Positions 1 to 11,299 of a stretch of DNA of 60,000 nucleotides are shown piece by piece (positions within the stretch are counted from its first letter, which is position 1; every line of letters starts with the position of its first letter). The notes under the pieces are model-generated. The model was given only the letters and a program-made list of their open reading frames with translations, was not told the origin of the DNA and did no database searches. This stretch comes from Hydractinia symbiolongicarpus. Lineage: Eukaryota > Cnidaria > Hydrozoa > Anthoathecata > Hydractiniidae. The position numbers were made by a program, and so were the translations under genes. The stretch is taken from positions 8,620,001 to 8,680,000 of the forward strand of contig NC_079886.1 of the NCBI RefSeq assembly GCF_029227915.1. The letters run 5' to 3'.

Positions 1-3000
1 CGACTCGTAATGGCAACTTAGTCGAATTCTTGCTTATTCCTGTCCCTTTGTACATTTATCTGATAAGACGTTTTCCGCTAGGTTATCGTATGTAATCTTG
101 TCCTTTTACATTTCGAATTTATAATAGCACTTTAGGGTTTGTGTTTTATGTTAGGTTCCTGTGTGAAAGGAAAGGAACAAATTGAAGCGTCTAAACATAC
201 TAGCTCTATAAAGAAAGCCTTGGTGGTATGTCCGGACGGCACGGAATGTGCGACTGGGAGCACGTGTTGTAAATTATCTACTGGGGGATATGGATGTTGT
301 CCTTTGCCTCAAGCTACTTGCTGTTCTGACGGTGTACACTGCTGTCCGAATGGTTATTCCTGTTCGGCAGGTACTTTTCATTTTAATTTTCCGTGCTTTA
401 GCGTCTTCATTGCATAATTACATTGGTAAACGAATCCGCCGGGAACGATTGATGCATTGTGGAAACCTCTGCTCCGATTGGAAAAGTGACTTATAAAGGG
501 TTTTGAGCTTTCTTATGATATTCCTTTCGTTTGGCCCTTTATATTGTTTTCTACATTTATCATACCAGCATCTCTCAAGTAGTAAATATCCCTGCTATCT
601 TTGTTCACATGTGAAATGGCTGGTTAAAGTCTACGTGTTCCATGTTAGGTTATTGTGTGAAAGGAGACGAAAAAATCGAAGCATCAAGACATACCAGTGG
701 CATAAAGAAAGCCTTGGTAGTATGTCCAGACGGAGTGTCACAATGCCCTTCAGAAAGCACGTGCTGTAAACTCTCTACAGGAGGCTATGGATGTTGTCCC
801 CTGCCCAAGGCTACCTGCTGTTCTGATGGCGTTCACTGCTGCCCAAACGGTTATTCTTGTTCAGCAGGTACGTTTTATGAGAATTTTACGCCTCTTAATA
901 TTTTTTTTCCATTGCATGGTTAGTAAAAAGAGCATGTAAAAGACTTGCGGCCTTTTGTGAGTCTTCTGTGTTCCTAGAAAACGGTGCGGTCCACTCGTAA
1001 TGGCAACTTAGTCGGATTCTTGCTTATTCCTGTCCCTTTGTACATTTATCTGATAAGACGTTTTCCGCTAGGTTATCGTATGTAATCTTGTCCTTTTACA
1101 TTTCGAATTTATAATAGCACTTTAGGGTTTGTGTTTTATGTTAGGTTCCTGTGTGAAAGGAAAGGAACAAATTGAAGCGTCTAAACATACTAGCTCTATA
1201 AAGAAAGCCTTGGTAGTATGTCCGGACGGCACGGAATGTGCGACTGGGAGCACGTGTTGTAAATTATCTACTGGGGGATATGGATGTTGTCCTTTGCCTC
1301 AAGCTACTTGCTGTTCTGACGGTGTACACTGCTGTCCGAATGGTTATTCCTGTTCGGCAGGTACTTTTCATTTTAATTTTCCGTGCTTTAGCGTCTTCAT
1401 TGCATAATTACATTGGTAAACGAATCCGCCGGGAACGATTGATGCATTGTGGAAACCTCTGCTCCAATTGGAAAAGTGACTTATAAAGGGTTTTGAGCTT
1501 TCTTATGATATTCCTTTCGTTTGGCCCTTTATATTGTTTTCTACATTTATCATACCAGCATCTCTTAAGTAGTAAATATCCCTGCTATCTTTGTTCACAT
1601 GTGAAATGGCTGGTTAAAGTCTACGTGTTCCATGTTAGGTTATTGTGTGAAAGGAGACGAAAGAATCGAAGCATCAAGACATACCAGCTCTATAAAGAAA
1701 GCCTTGGTAGTATGTCCAGACGGAGTGTCACAATGCCCTTCAGGAAGCACGTGCTGTAAACTGTCTACAGGAGGCTATGGATGTTGTCCCCTGCCCAAGG
1801 CTACCTGCTGTTCTGATGGTGTTCACTGCTGCCCAAACGGTTATTCTTGTTCAGCAGGTACGCCTCTTAATATTTCTTTTGCATTGCATGGTTGGTAAGA
1901 AGAGCATGGAAAAGACTTGCGGCCTTTTGTGAGTCTTCTGTGTTCCTAGAAAACGGTGCGGTCCACTCGTAATGGCAACTTAGTCGAATTCTTGCTTATT
2001 CCTGTCCCTTTGTACATTTATCTGATAAGACGTTTTCCGCTAGGTTATCGTATGTAATCTTGTCCTTTTACATTTCGAATTTATAATAGCACTTTAGGGT
2101 TTGTGTTTTATGTTAGGTTCCTGTGTGAAAGGAAAGGAACAAATTGAAGCGTCTAAACATACTAGCTCTATAAAGAAAGCCTTGGTAGTATGTCCGGACG
2201 GCACGGAATGTGCAACTGGGAGCACGTGTTGTAAATTATCTACTGGGGGATATGGATGTTGTCCTTTGCCTCAAGCTACTTGCTGTTCTGACGGTGTACA
2301 CTGCTGTCCGAATGGTTATTCCTGTTCGGCAGGTACTTTTCATTTTAATTTTCCGTGCTTTAGCGTCTTTATTGCATAATTACATTGGTAAACGAATCCG
2401 CCGGGAACGATTGATGCATTGTGGAAACCTCTGCTCCAATTGGAAAAGTGACTTATAAAGGGTTTTGAGCTTTCTTATGATATTCCTTTCGTTTGGCCCT
2501 TTATATTGTTTTCTACATTTATCACACCAGCATCTCTCAAGTAGTAAATATCCCTGCTATCTTTGTTCACATGTGAAATGGCTGCTTAAAGTCTACGTGT
2601 TCCATGTTAGGTTATTGTGTGAAAGGAGACGAAAGAATCGAAGCATCAAGACATACCAGTGGCATAAAGAAAGCCTTGGTAGTATGTCCAGACGGAGTGT
2701 CACAATGCCCTTCAGGAAGCACGTGCTGTAAACTGTCTACAGGAGGCTATGGATGTTGTCCCCTGCCCAAGGCTACCTGCTGTTCTGATGGTGTTCACTG
2801 CTGCCCAAACGGTTATTCTTGTTCAGCAGGTACGTTTTATGAGAATTTTATGCCTCTTAATATTTCCTTTGCATTGCATGGTTGGTAAAAAGAGCATAGA
2901 AAAGCATTGCAGCCTTTTGTGAGTCTTCTGTGTTCCTAGAAAACGGTGCGGTCGACTCGTAATGGCAACTTAGTCGAATTCTTGCTTATTCCTGTCCCTT

Positions 3001-3942
3001 TGTACATTTATCTGATGAGACGTTTTCCGCTAGGTTATCGTATGTAATCTTGTCCTTTTACATTTCGAATTTATAATAGCACTTTAGGGTTTGTGTTTTA
3101 TGTTAGGTTCCTGTGTGAAAGGAAAGGAACAAATTGAAGCGTCTAAACATACTAGCTCTATAAAGAAAGCCTTGGTAGTATGTCCGGACGGCACGGAATG
3201 TGCGACTGGGAGCACGTGTTGTAAATTATCTACTGGGGGATATGGATGTTGTCCTTTGCCTCAAGCTACTTGCTGTTCTGACGGTGTACACTGCTGTCCG
3301 AATGGTTATTCCTGTTCGGCAGGTACTTTTCATTTTAATTTTCCGTGCTTTAGCGTCTTTATTGCATAATTACATTGGTAAACGAATCCGCCGGGAACGA
3401 TTGATGCATTGTGGAAACCTCTGCTCCAATTGGAAAAGTGACTTATAAAGGGTTTTGAGCTTTCTTATGATATTCCTTTCGCTTGGCCCTTTATATTGTT
3501 TTCTACATTTATCATACCAGCATCTCTTAAGTAGTAAATATCCCTGCTATCTTTGTTCACATGTGAAATGGCTGGTTAAAGTCTACGTGTTTCATGTTAG
3601 GTTATTGTGTGAAAGGAGACGAAAGAATCGAAGCATCAAGACATACCAGTGGCATAAAGAAAGCCTTTGTAGTATGTCCGGACGGAGTGTCACAATGCCC
3701 TTCAGGAAGCACGTGCTGTAAACTGTCTACAGGAGGCTATGGATGTTGTCCCTTGCTCAAGGCTACCTGCTGCTCTGATGGTGTTCACTGCTGCCCCAAT
3801 GGTTATTCGTGCTCTGGAGGTAATTTTGTCTGGATTTTTATCATAAGATTCTAAGTTTTCGAGTTATTAAGTGGGAATACGTTGCGTTTCTGTTTTTCGA
3901 TTTTGTGACAAGATAGTGTTTTCTGTGTGTGTGTAGATTTGT
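1..3942 (+). repeat. Tandem array of four two-exon granulin units (about 990 bp each)
   Basis: Units begin at 1, 991, 1963 and 2953, each opening with the same CTCGTAATGGCAACTTAG block. Spacings are 990, 972 and 990 bp. Each unit holds an A-type granulin exon (216 bp, PDGTECATG) and a B-type exon (219 bp, [10 protein letters not shown]) separated by introns of about 278 bp. Introns are as conserved as exons, so the duplication is recent or is being homogenised. Unit 2 lacks 18 bp just after its B-exon donor, between two TACG copies. The fourth unit's downstream intron diverges after 3819, which marks the array's 3' edge; the 5' edge lies outside the window. Confidence 0.95.
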
Positions 3943-6900
3943 TTTGGGTTATATCTATATTTTACTTTCTTTATTCTGTTTCTGATCATATATTTTACTG
4001 TTTTAGGCTTTTGTACTAAAGGTGGTGATGTCTTAGTCGCTTCAAAACACTTTGGAGCTATTTCCTTCCCCTCAGTTGTGGTGTGTCCTGATAAGGTATC
4101 GCAGTGTTCAGATGGTAGTACGTGTTGTAGGTTATCAAGTGGAGCTTATGGCTGTTGTCCTTTGCGCAATGCTGTCTGTTGCGATGACCATGTTCATTGC
4201 TGTCCTGGAGGGTATAGGTGCAGTGGCGATGGTAAGTATCCTATAATATAATATTTAATCAGGAAGGGGCGCGGCGGTAAAAATTTTATTCGGAAGTTTG
4301 GGGGAAATGTGAGAACTTATACATAAGTAAGTAGTTTTTTTCTGGACTTTCTAGGCTGATATCTTTTACAACTATCTGATTCGATGTGTTATTTCGGTCT
4401 TAATATCACGTAATAACAAATGTATTGCAAAAATAAAGAAGAGAGTAAAATAATTTGTTGGAGAATGTGTGTATTGTGATTGGGATGGATGGCAGGTGTA
4501 ATTATAAGCTACTAGCCGGTGGTCCGCTTGTTCACCTGTCCTTTTATATACTGCATTTCGCGTGTCTCGCTACTAAGGTTTCCATTGCGCAGAGACAGAC
4601 AAACGACGGCTATTTGAAGATATAGGTATTTGAGGTATTCAATTTATCTTTCCTATCTGGAATGTTCTACCCAGATTTAGTGCAGAGTAAAGGATATACT
4701 AGCCAAATCTAAGCTTATAATTACATGGCCTTTTTTATTTTTTAACTCTATTTTGTTACTTTAGGATATTGTGAAGCTGGTACCCAAAAAATTCTGGCAT
4801 CAAAGACTCTTCAAGTGGACAACAAAAAAGTCCCAGCACTTGATGCCTTTTCGTATCATAAGGATAATACTGCAACGCACGTCTCCAGGGGCAGTTACTA
4901 TTCGCGAAGAGATGATTTTCTCATGAAAGTTTTGCTTAATCAAATGAAGAAATGTCCAAATGGCAAAACAACCTGTAAGCAGTATGAAACTTGTTGTGGC
5001 AGCCAGTGTTGCCCATATGGAAATGATTGCTCGAAAGATGGTATGTAAAATGCGTTTGAATGAGTATTCTCTCTTTTATTATTCTTATCAAATCCTTATT
5101 GCTTAAGTCTTTAAAAGAATATTTTAACCAACCCTTTTTGTTTTTACGACGCTTCCAGAAACGCATCTGATACCACCAAATAAATTTATTTATCCTTAAG
5201 TCTTTGAAGAAGATAGACACTTTACTAAGAAGATAGACACTTTACTGTCCGAGGTATATTTGGGCAAATTTTCTTTCTGTTTTCGGTTTTGTTGCAGTGA
5301 GGTAAAGCTACTTAGTGCATCACAAACATATTCCTTGGCATTGAGCGGATATCTAATCCGTGGTTCTCAGAACTAGAAGGCTTTCTTAGACAATCCAACT
5401 ACACTACGTGCAATGTGTTATCCATGCTTAACGCAGTTCTACTTCTATACGACCATACTATTTATAATCGCTGGCCATGATCGGAGGGCCGATCGGGGTA
5501 AACCATTTCCGGTAGAGGTTGTACACACGGATTTGCCATGACAAACTACAGTTAACTCCCGGTAACTCGAATCTCCAAGGGACCAGAGAAGACAGTTCGA
5601 CTTAACGAATGTTAGACTTAACCAAAGCTCCCGTTAACTCGAATTTAGACAATGATGACATATTAGTTCGAGTTAAGGGGATTTAAATTTTGTAAGATCA
5701 AAAATTTCAGCAAATTGAAGAGCCTTCTCTTTTATCATATTGCCATCAATTGGAACGTTTTAACTCGTTTATAAGGAGAATCATTTAAGAACAGCCTTTT
5801 TAAAATTTAACCATTTGTTTTCTCTTTAGAAACTAAAAAGTTTGAGTTATCCAAAGAAATGAATTTAACGGGGTCCAAAATGGTTCGAGATAATGAATGT
5901 TCGAGTTATCCGGGGTTGAAGTTAACGAGTAGTTTTTATAAGGAAGTAAGAAATGTCCAAGGGACCGTAGAAAACAGTTCGAGCTAATAAAAGTTCGAGT
6001 TAACCGGTGTTCGAGTTACCGGGAGTCTACTGTATCATCTACATATTTTTAAAAAATCGCGTATTTTTATTAATAAAGGGGAATTGTTTTTTTTTCTTCT
6101 GATTTAAGGAGTTAACTGTCAAGAAAATGTCAAGAGCAATAAGATAGGGGATACACTTTGTCCGGATGGCAAATCGAAATGTCTTGCTGGTACATCATGC
6201 TGTTTGACGAAAGGAGACGTGTATCAGTGCTGTCCAATAGCGCATGCCACATGTTGTGACGATGGTGTACATTGTTGTCCAAAGGGCTGGAATTGCTTAA
6301 CATCAAAAGGTAAGCAAGGGTTCTTTTTTGTTTTAAATAGAGATAACCGTGTCCGCAAAATACACACAAGTATTGAAGCAGAAAACAAACAAGGTTTATT
6401 ACGGGAATAATTGTAATATATCGCAGTTGCTTTCCTGTTACAATTTGAATTTCTCGCTTTCATGTTTATTATTTTAAGCTGCCACGGTTGCTTGTGGAAA
6501 CGCGACATAGAAAAGAGCTTGTTATAGCGAAGTTTAATCACGTGGCTTTAGATTCATACACCTCTCCCGAATTCATAAATTATAATAATTATGACGTCAT
6601 CCAAAATTTTATAATGTATCTATGCTCTTCAAATAAGGATATTCAGATAGAATATCAAATTATGACAAAAATGAATTTTTTAGAGCAATATAATATTCTG
6701 GTCGGATTTTATTTAGATTTAGACAGAAATATTTACGAAATTAGGTAATTTGTTATACCTTTTGCTAAGGAACTTAGGAATAAGATTCATTTTTAGTATC
6801 GACCTCTTTAATTGAGTTCGAAATAATTAGGAAATTCGGGAAAGGTCTATTCTGATGCGCAATCTTGTAGCTAAGATTCATACGATAGCTTTTCAGTTTT

Positions 6901-7880
6901 GTAATGAAGTACAGCAATGTTTCAGTTTTGTAAATCACATTTGATGATTTTATATGGAAGTAAAACGATATATATATCCACTTTTCAACTCACTTTTTTT
7001 CTTGCCAATCCATAATTTGAACTTTTGCTTCGAAACTTTTTTTGCCTTGTTGTATTTCGATGGCTGGGATTTTATAAACAAATTTTTTCAACACCTTAAA
7101 AAATTGTAAAAATAAATTTTGTTACCCAAAGCCCTAATTTGTGTTGGTTAAGGTTTTTAACCACAGCATGGTGATGGCTAAAAGTGTGTATGTTCTTTCT
7201 TGTGTGTTTTTAGGTCTTTGCAAACGCCCTGGTGTGTTAAGTTTTGTTGAGATGAGAAAAACGGAAACCAGTGTGTCGGTAGTGGGTAAGTACGTTTTAG
7301 ACTGGTTGAATTAAAGATTGTTTTTATAAAAATGTTAATGGCCGCCTCTTCCAATTTTTGACGTCGACCCTTAGCATGCTCAATTTTCCCGTTTGGAAGG
7401 AAACTTTTCAACTTCTAAAGCTATCGAAATACTGGTAGGGCAGTTAAAAAATATCTTATACGCCTGCGCAGGTAATGGTTGGTTGAATTTTATGGATGAT
7501 TCGGAATGTAGAAAGCAAACCTAAGATTTTCCTGGTCATTTAAATTACTAATTTACTAGTCGATAGTGGAAAAATCCGCAAAAAAACCGCCCGCCACTAC
7601 TAGCAGATGCCATTTTAGGCTCACAGAGTATTTTCGCGCGTGCCTTGTATAAAAATAAAATTGTTACCATTCAAAAATGAAACCAATCGGATCGGAAATT
7701 TGTGATTTCTGAAATTTGATTGGTTAAAATATTTTCCGTTACGATCCAAACGAAGTAATAATCAAATTATTCTTGTTTCGTTTTGTTGTTGATTAGAAAT
7801 GTAGCTTAATGTTTTATATCTTCGATGCTTTCGTTTTAGAAGAGGAAGTCCGTCAAGATGGCGGATATGTCACGTTCTAA
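155..7880 (+). CDS. Progranulin-like multi-granulin gene, 5' partial, 13 exons in window
   Basis: This gene encodes a secreted string of granulin modules, cysteine-rich growth-factor/lysosomal peptides normally released by proteolysis. Exons by GT-AG signals and constant phase 1: 155-370, 649-867, 1145-1360, 1639-1857, 2117-2332, 2611-2829, 3107-3322, 3601-3819, 4007-4231, 4765-5040, 6109-6309, 7214-7285 and 7840-7880 (stop TAA 7878-7880). Together they give about 850 codons. Array modules show the granulin pattern: VVC, then C, TCC, GCCP, ATCC, DGVHCCP and a single C. The twelfth cysteine sits at the start of the following exon (GSC or GYC). Exon 7214-7285 gives the last module its final cysteine (GLCKRPG), and a short acidic tail follows, ending GGYVTF. 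The signal peptide and first modules lie upstream of the window. The family call is firm. That all exons join in one transcript is inferred from phase and spacing. Confidence 0.9.
4512..4620 (-). mobile_element. Mini-Helitron (non-autonomous), 109 bp
   Basis: On the - strand the element runs from TCTTCAAATAGCCG to ACCGGCTAG, and is flanked by A on the 5' side and T on the 3' side, as expected for a Helitron insertion into AT. It shares internal blocks (TGTCTCTGCGC, AGCGAGACAC, GGTGAAC) with the elements at 37664, 46352 and 56325. The subterminal hairpin is degraded here. It lies in a progranulin intron. Confidence 0.6.
4765..5040 (+). CDS. Exon encoding a shortened, 8-cysteine granulin module with a long linker
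   Basis: This exon of the progranulin-like gene starts GYCEAG, supplying the last cysteine of the preceding module. It then carries an unusually long, basic and aromatic linker of about 50 residues, ending in a possible helix ([12 protein letters not shown]). The module reads [23 protein letters not shown], with the final cysteine (VNC) in exon 6109-6309. Compared with neighbouring modules, the central GCCP...ATCC segment is missing, so four of the twelve cysteines are absent. Donor GTATGT and acceptor TTTAG frame it and the phase is kept. It therefore looks like a real derived module rather than a broken exon. Confidence 0.8.
5202..5246. repeat. Short direct duplication, about 21 bp unit, two copies
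   Basis: The word AAGAAGATAGACACTTTACT occurs twice back to back inside the progranulin intron. No function is evident. Confidence 0.7.
5547..6034. mobile_element. Tigger/pogo-like MITE with TA target duplication
   Basis: Left end TACAGTTAACTCCCGGTAAC and the reverse complement of the right end TACAGTAGACTCCCGGTAAC are near-identical terminal inverted repeats. The similarity continues through CTCGAA and, further in, CAAGGGACC on both sides. TA flanks each end (5547-5548 and 6033-6034). CAGT...CTCCCG-type ends with a TA target duplication are typical of Tigger/pogo elements of the Tc1-mariner superfamily. At about 486 bp there is no transposase, so it is non-autonomous. It sits in the intron just upstream of exon 6109-6309. 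Confidence 0.75.
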
Positions 7881-8192
7881 TTTTTACTTTTTTCTTATAT
7901 TTCTGTTTTGTTGTGTTAGAGATGTTGAAAATTGATAACTAGTTATTTTTTCGACTTAATTTTTTATTTTGTGTTGTGTTGTTGGAATTATATATTAGAA
8001 TAAGTAGTTGATAGAGAATTTTGATAATTATTCGTGTGTGTGTGTTTTGTTAAGTGAAAAACTTTTAATACGTCAGCATTCTTAAAATGTTATATCTGTA
8101 GTTTTTGCTAGTTCATGATGTATAGTTTAGTGTCTGTTTATTAAAATAAGATTTGTCTTGGCGATACACGCAATTTTGAAGGAAAAAATAAA
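7881..8192 (+). other. 3' UTR of the progranulin-like gene with AATAAA signal
   Basis: AT-rich sequence follows the TAA at 7878-7880. The first good polyadenylation signal, AATAAA, is at 8187-8192. The transcript end is inferred. Confidence 0.45.
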
Positions 8193-9830
8193 GTCTTTAA
8201 TTTTTACTTCTATGCTTATGTAATGTTGATTTAGTTTGTAATTTTTATTCGTTAGAATTCTTTTGCATTTTTTTGATTTTGTAAAATTTGTATTTTTTTT
8301 TACATATGAAAACTTACTGTTATGAACGAGGTTATTCACTCTACCAACCTCGATTCCAGGCCCTGGGATTAAGGTTGATAGAACTTTAAACTATAAAAAA
8401 TAATTTGAAAGTCAGTCTTATCATGAGAGTCATGAGATAACATTTTAGATACACTAAGCGTGACTTCTTATTTAAATAAAACCCAAATATGCGAAAATCT
8501 TTTTCGTCTTTCTTAAAACCAACTCGAAGAACAATTAGGACTGACAATCTTCCTCCTTCAACGTCTACCAGAAGGTGGCTGTTAGTCCTTTTACTAAACA
8601 AAAAAAAAGAAAAGATGGCTTTACGTTGATATACGCAATACTCAACCTCATTCCCAGGGCATTTTGAATTGCTCCGTAATAACAGCTTAGGCCACAAAAC
8701 CATTGGGACGAAGTTGCGCGATACTGTTCGAGTGATCGTGTATCAAGTAAATAATTTTTCAATGTAACATTAAAGAATGTAGACCTTATACGTTGAAAGA
8801 TAACAAAACAGTTAAAGTGAACACTGATATTTGCTCTTGCTTCAGCGTCTGTAACTGCAGAACCTGAAAAATCAGTTGCTTCAGTAATCAGAGAATCAGG
8901 CGTATAACTATGCATACCCTCAGCAAAAGGTAACCATCAAATCACGTCACTTATTGTGACGAAAACCGATGAAATGACAATGCATGCTCAATGGAATTTT
9001 GTATGCCACATGCACAAATAAGTGGCAATCCCGGTGGTAATTTAGGCTAAAAAGGCCTAAAAATTTTTTTTTGAATTTGTTTTTTTTTTGCTTCATTTAG
9101 TAACTTTAATATGTCTTTTAACGATTCCACCACTCTCCAGTCAGTTTTCAAGGATAGTTTGATCAATTCTAGGTCAAAAAGTGACCTACCTGATAATTTT
9201 AAGATGGAAATACCCCTATTTCACCCTTTTTCCCACCGAAATTGCAATATCCGCCTTGTTTTCGGCGGTATTGCATTTATCTTATTTGCTTTCCACGGCT
9301 TTTCATAATCAAAAAACCATGTTTTGAAAAAACAATCGAACTTAGCTGGACCAACTTAACTTCTTGGTGTAGTGCTTGCCATCTTGGTTGTTACATGTTT
9401 CCATTTGAATTAAACATAGCAGTTGAGATAAATATAAGAGTTAATTGGAACAGTGTGTAAATAAGTTGTGCATCTTTAACAGAGAAGAATGAATGGATGA
9501 GTAATGTAAAAAGTAATAAACAAAGCAGTTGTCAAAAGAGAAAACGTCGCTGGAATGGACACGTCCCCGGTGGAAAAACAAACAATCCTCAGCAGATGCA
9601 GCTCAGCTTTTAACTTTCTTTTAAAACAGATACTGTTGGTTCTGGTAGTATAGATGAAGATGAATTTTACATTTTTGCTCACGTAGAAAAATATTGTCGA
9701 CTAATTTACGCTTTTTCAGGCAAAACCAATGTTCAATGGTAGAGTTGTTAACCAGAAGCGCCAGTCGATCTTGCAATTTCGTTTAATTTTGCTGCATCTT
9801 AGGATAATCGTCCCGCGTCACATCTTTTAG
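8193..9830. other. Intergenic region, no supported gene
   Basis: The open frames on both strands are short, low in complexity and lack family motifs. Related CCTCGATTCCAGGCCCTGGG and CCTCATTCCCAGGG words near 8346 and 8645, and CCTCGTCCCCAGGG near 11727, hint at an unresolved dispersed repeat. Nothing more can be supported. Confidence 0.4.
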
Positions 9831-9835
9831 ATTGT

Positions 9836-11103
9836 TTAAATTCCTTTCCCTAGCCATCTTTGACTTACTTGCTTGCTCGTCAAAGCAGTTGTTGTCACCA
9901 TCAAGTTTTGATGTTTTATCTCTTTCGTGAGTTCGTTGGTGACAAGTTTTAAAAATTCATATTCCATTTTCGTGATCTCAACAACATTTATCAAACCAAG
10001 GCCTCCCATTTTCATCGGAAGGGACAACAATACTTGTCATCGTCACCTGCCCGTCCATGACATAAGGAATCAATTTTCTCCAATTTACATTTTCAACTGG
10101 TTGCAACACCTCTGAAATACCAGCTATTGTTCGAATATAATAGTTAATTTATGCCTGTATCCAGACAAAGGCAGAATATACAACTTGAGGTTGAACTCCT
10201 GCAATTGCTGATAAACTCCGTAGTTCGTTCACCAATGTATTGACCAAGTCTTTTACGTAACGTTTCTTGTATTCAAGGAAACCATTTCAGATCTTATGTT
10301 GATGTTAAAGTTTTAAATACCTGCTTGTCTGCTTTAACTATCACCCATGATTTGGACGCTTCTGGATAGTAGCCAATTAACGGGCCCTTTTTTGATAATC
10401 GTTTGCAAACAATTTATGAGTTCGCCCCCAGCACTGATATCATCAGTATCAGCTACATGTTTTACCTCTAGCAGTGTGCGAATACCAAGTGCATATATTG
10501 CCATCGCTGTGGCATCTCCCTGAGTGGTTCCCTCACAAGATGAGATCTCCAGTACACCAGTAACAAATAATCTCGCTTGAGTCACATAAATAGCTAGTTT
10601 CGGAGAAATAATTATTATATTGTGCAAAAAAACTCTTCTGTTAAAACTGTTAAAAGCATTTGGTACGTCTACTAAAAGCACACCATCAGTTCCTTCATCT
10701 TCGAATATGTCTTTTATCGCATTAAGCGGTGCTTCGCATCCGGAGTTTTGTCCAGCAATTAGTTGAAGGTTTCCAGCTGCATCGATAACGTCGCATTTGA
10801 CAAGACACATTATGGATTTGCCAATGATTCGTCTTAATACCTCCCCAATAATAATGGGGCGCACACCAGGTGATTTGTCCAAGGGTGAGGCGACAAGCAC
10901 CATATCATTCTAGAGAATTGTCTCTTTTACTAATTTTTTCTATACACAAGGTTCTAGTCATTTTAACACTAGCATTGCATATATCTGTAGAGTATGAACC
11001 AAATGATTTCGACACCAATATTCTTTTCCACCAATCAGCGTCCAGCAGCACCTTTTGTTCAAAAGGCAGCTTGGTATGGCTTTGGTGTTGCATCACCATT
11101 TAA
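9836..11103 (-). pseudogene. Decayed retrotransposon reverse transcriptase
   Basis: The - strand carries consecutive fragments of one RT-like protein in different frames. An N-terminal piece (10905-11099, around LLDADWWKRILVSKSFG) is followed, after a stop, by the palm domain (10334-10903): PLDKSPGVRPI, then GVLLVDVPNAFNS (motif A), CEGTTQGDA (motif B), and VADTDDISAGG where an xADD catalytic motif is expected. Thumb-like pieces follow, with VWIQA then a stop, and SLPMKMGGLGLIN in another frame. In-frame stops, at least one frameshift and the altered motif C mean it is inactive. The arrangement resembles RT-encoding proteins frequent in cnidarian genomes. I cannot assign it to LINE, DIRS or another order from sequence alone, and see no LTRs or element ends. 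Confidence 0.7.
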
Positions 11104-11299
11104 TTCATTAAATGCAGCAATGAATTCAACAGGTCCTTGAAGAAGAAATTCATTAAATCGATCTTTCGCCGTAAGGATTTCTTTATAGAATTCTTTGAAT
11201 AGCATTATTAATATGCAATATACTGTCGATAATATGTCGTTTTTAGGAGGAGGGAGGGGAATTTGTTCAATGACGTGCAATCCTCGTGTGGCAAAAAAA

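Noticed and set aside
248-3721. Repeated 82- and 88-codon open frames overlapping the granulin exons in other frames
   Set aside because: They recur only because the unit is duplicated, run across introns and have no homology; the cysteine-patterned granulin frame with splice sites explains the locus.
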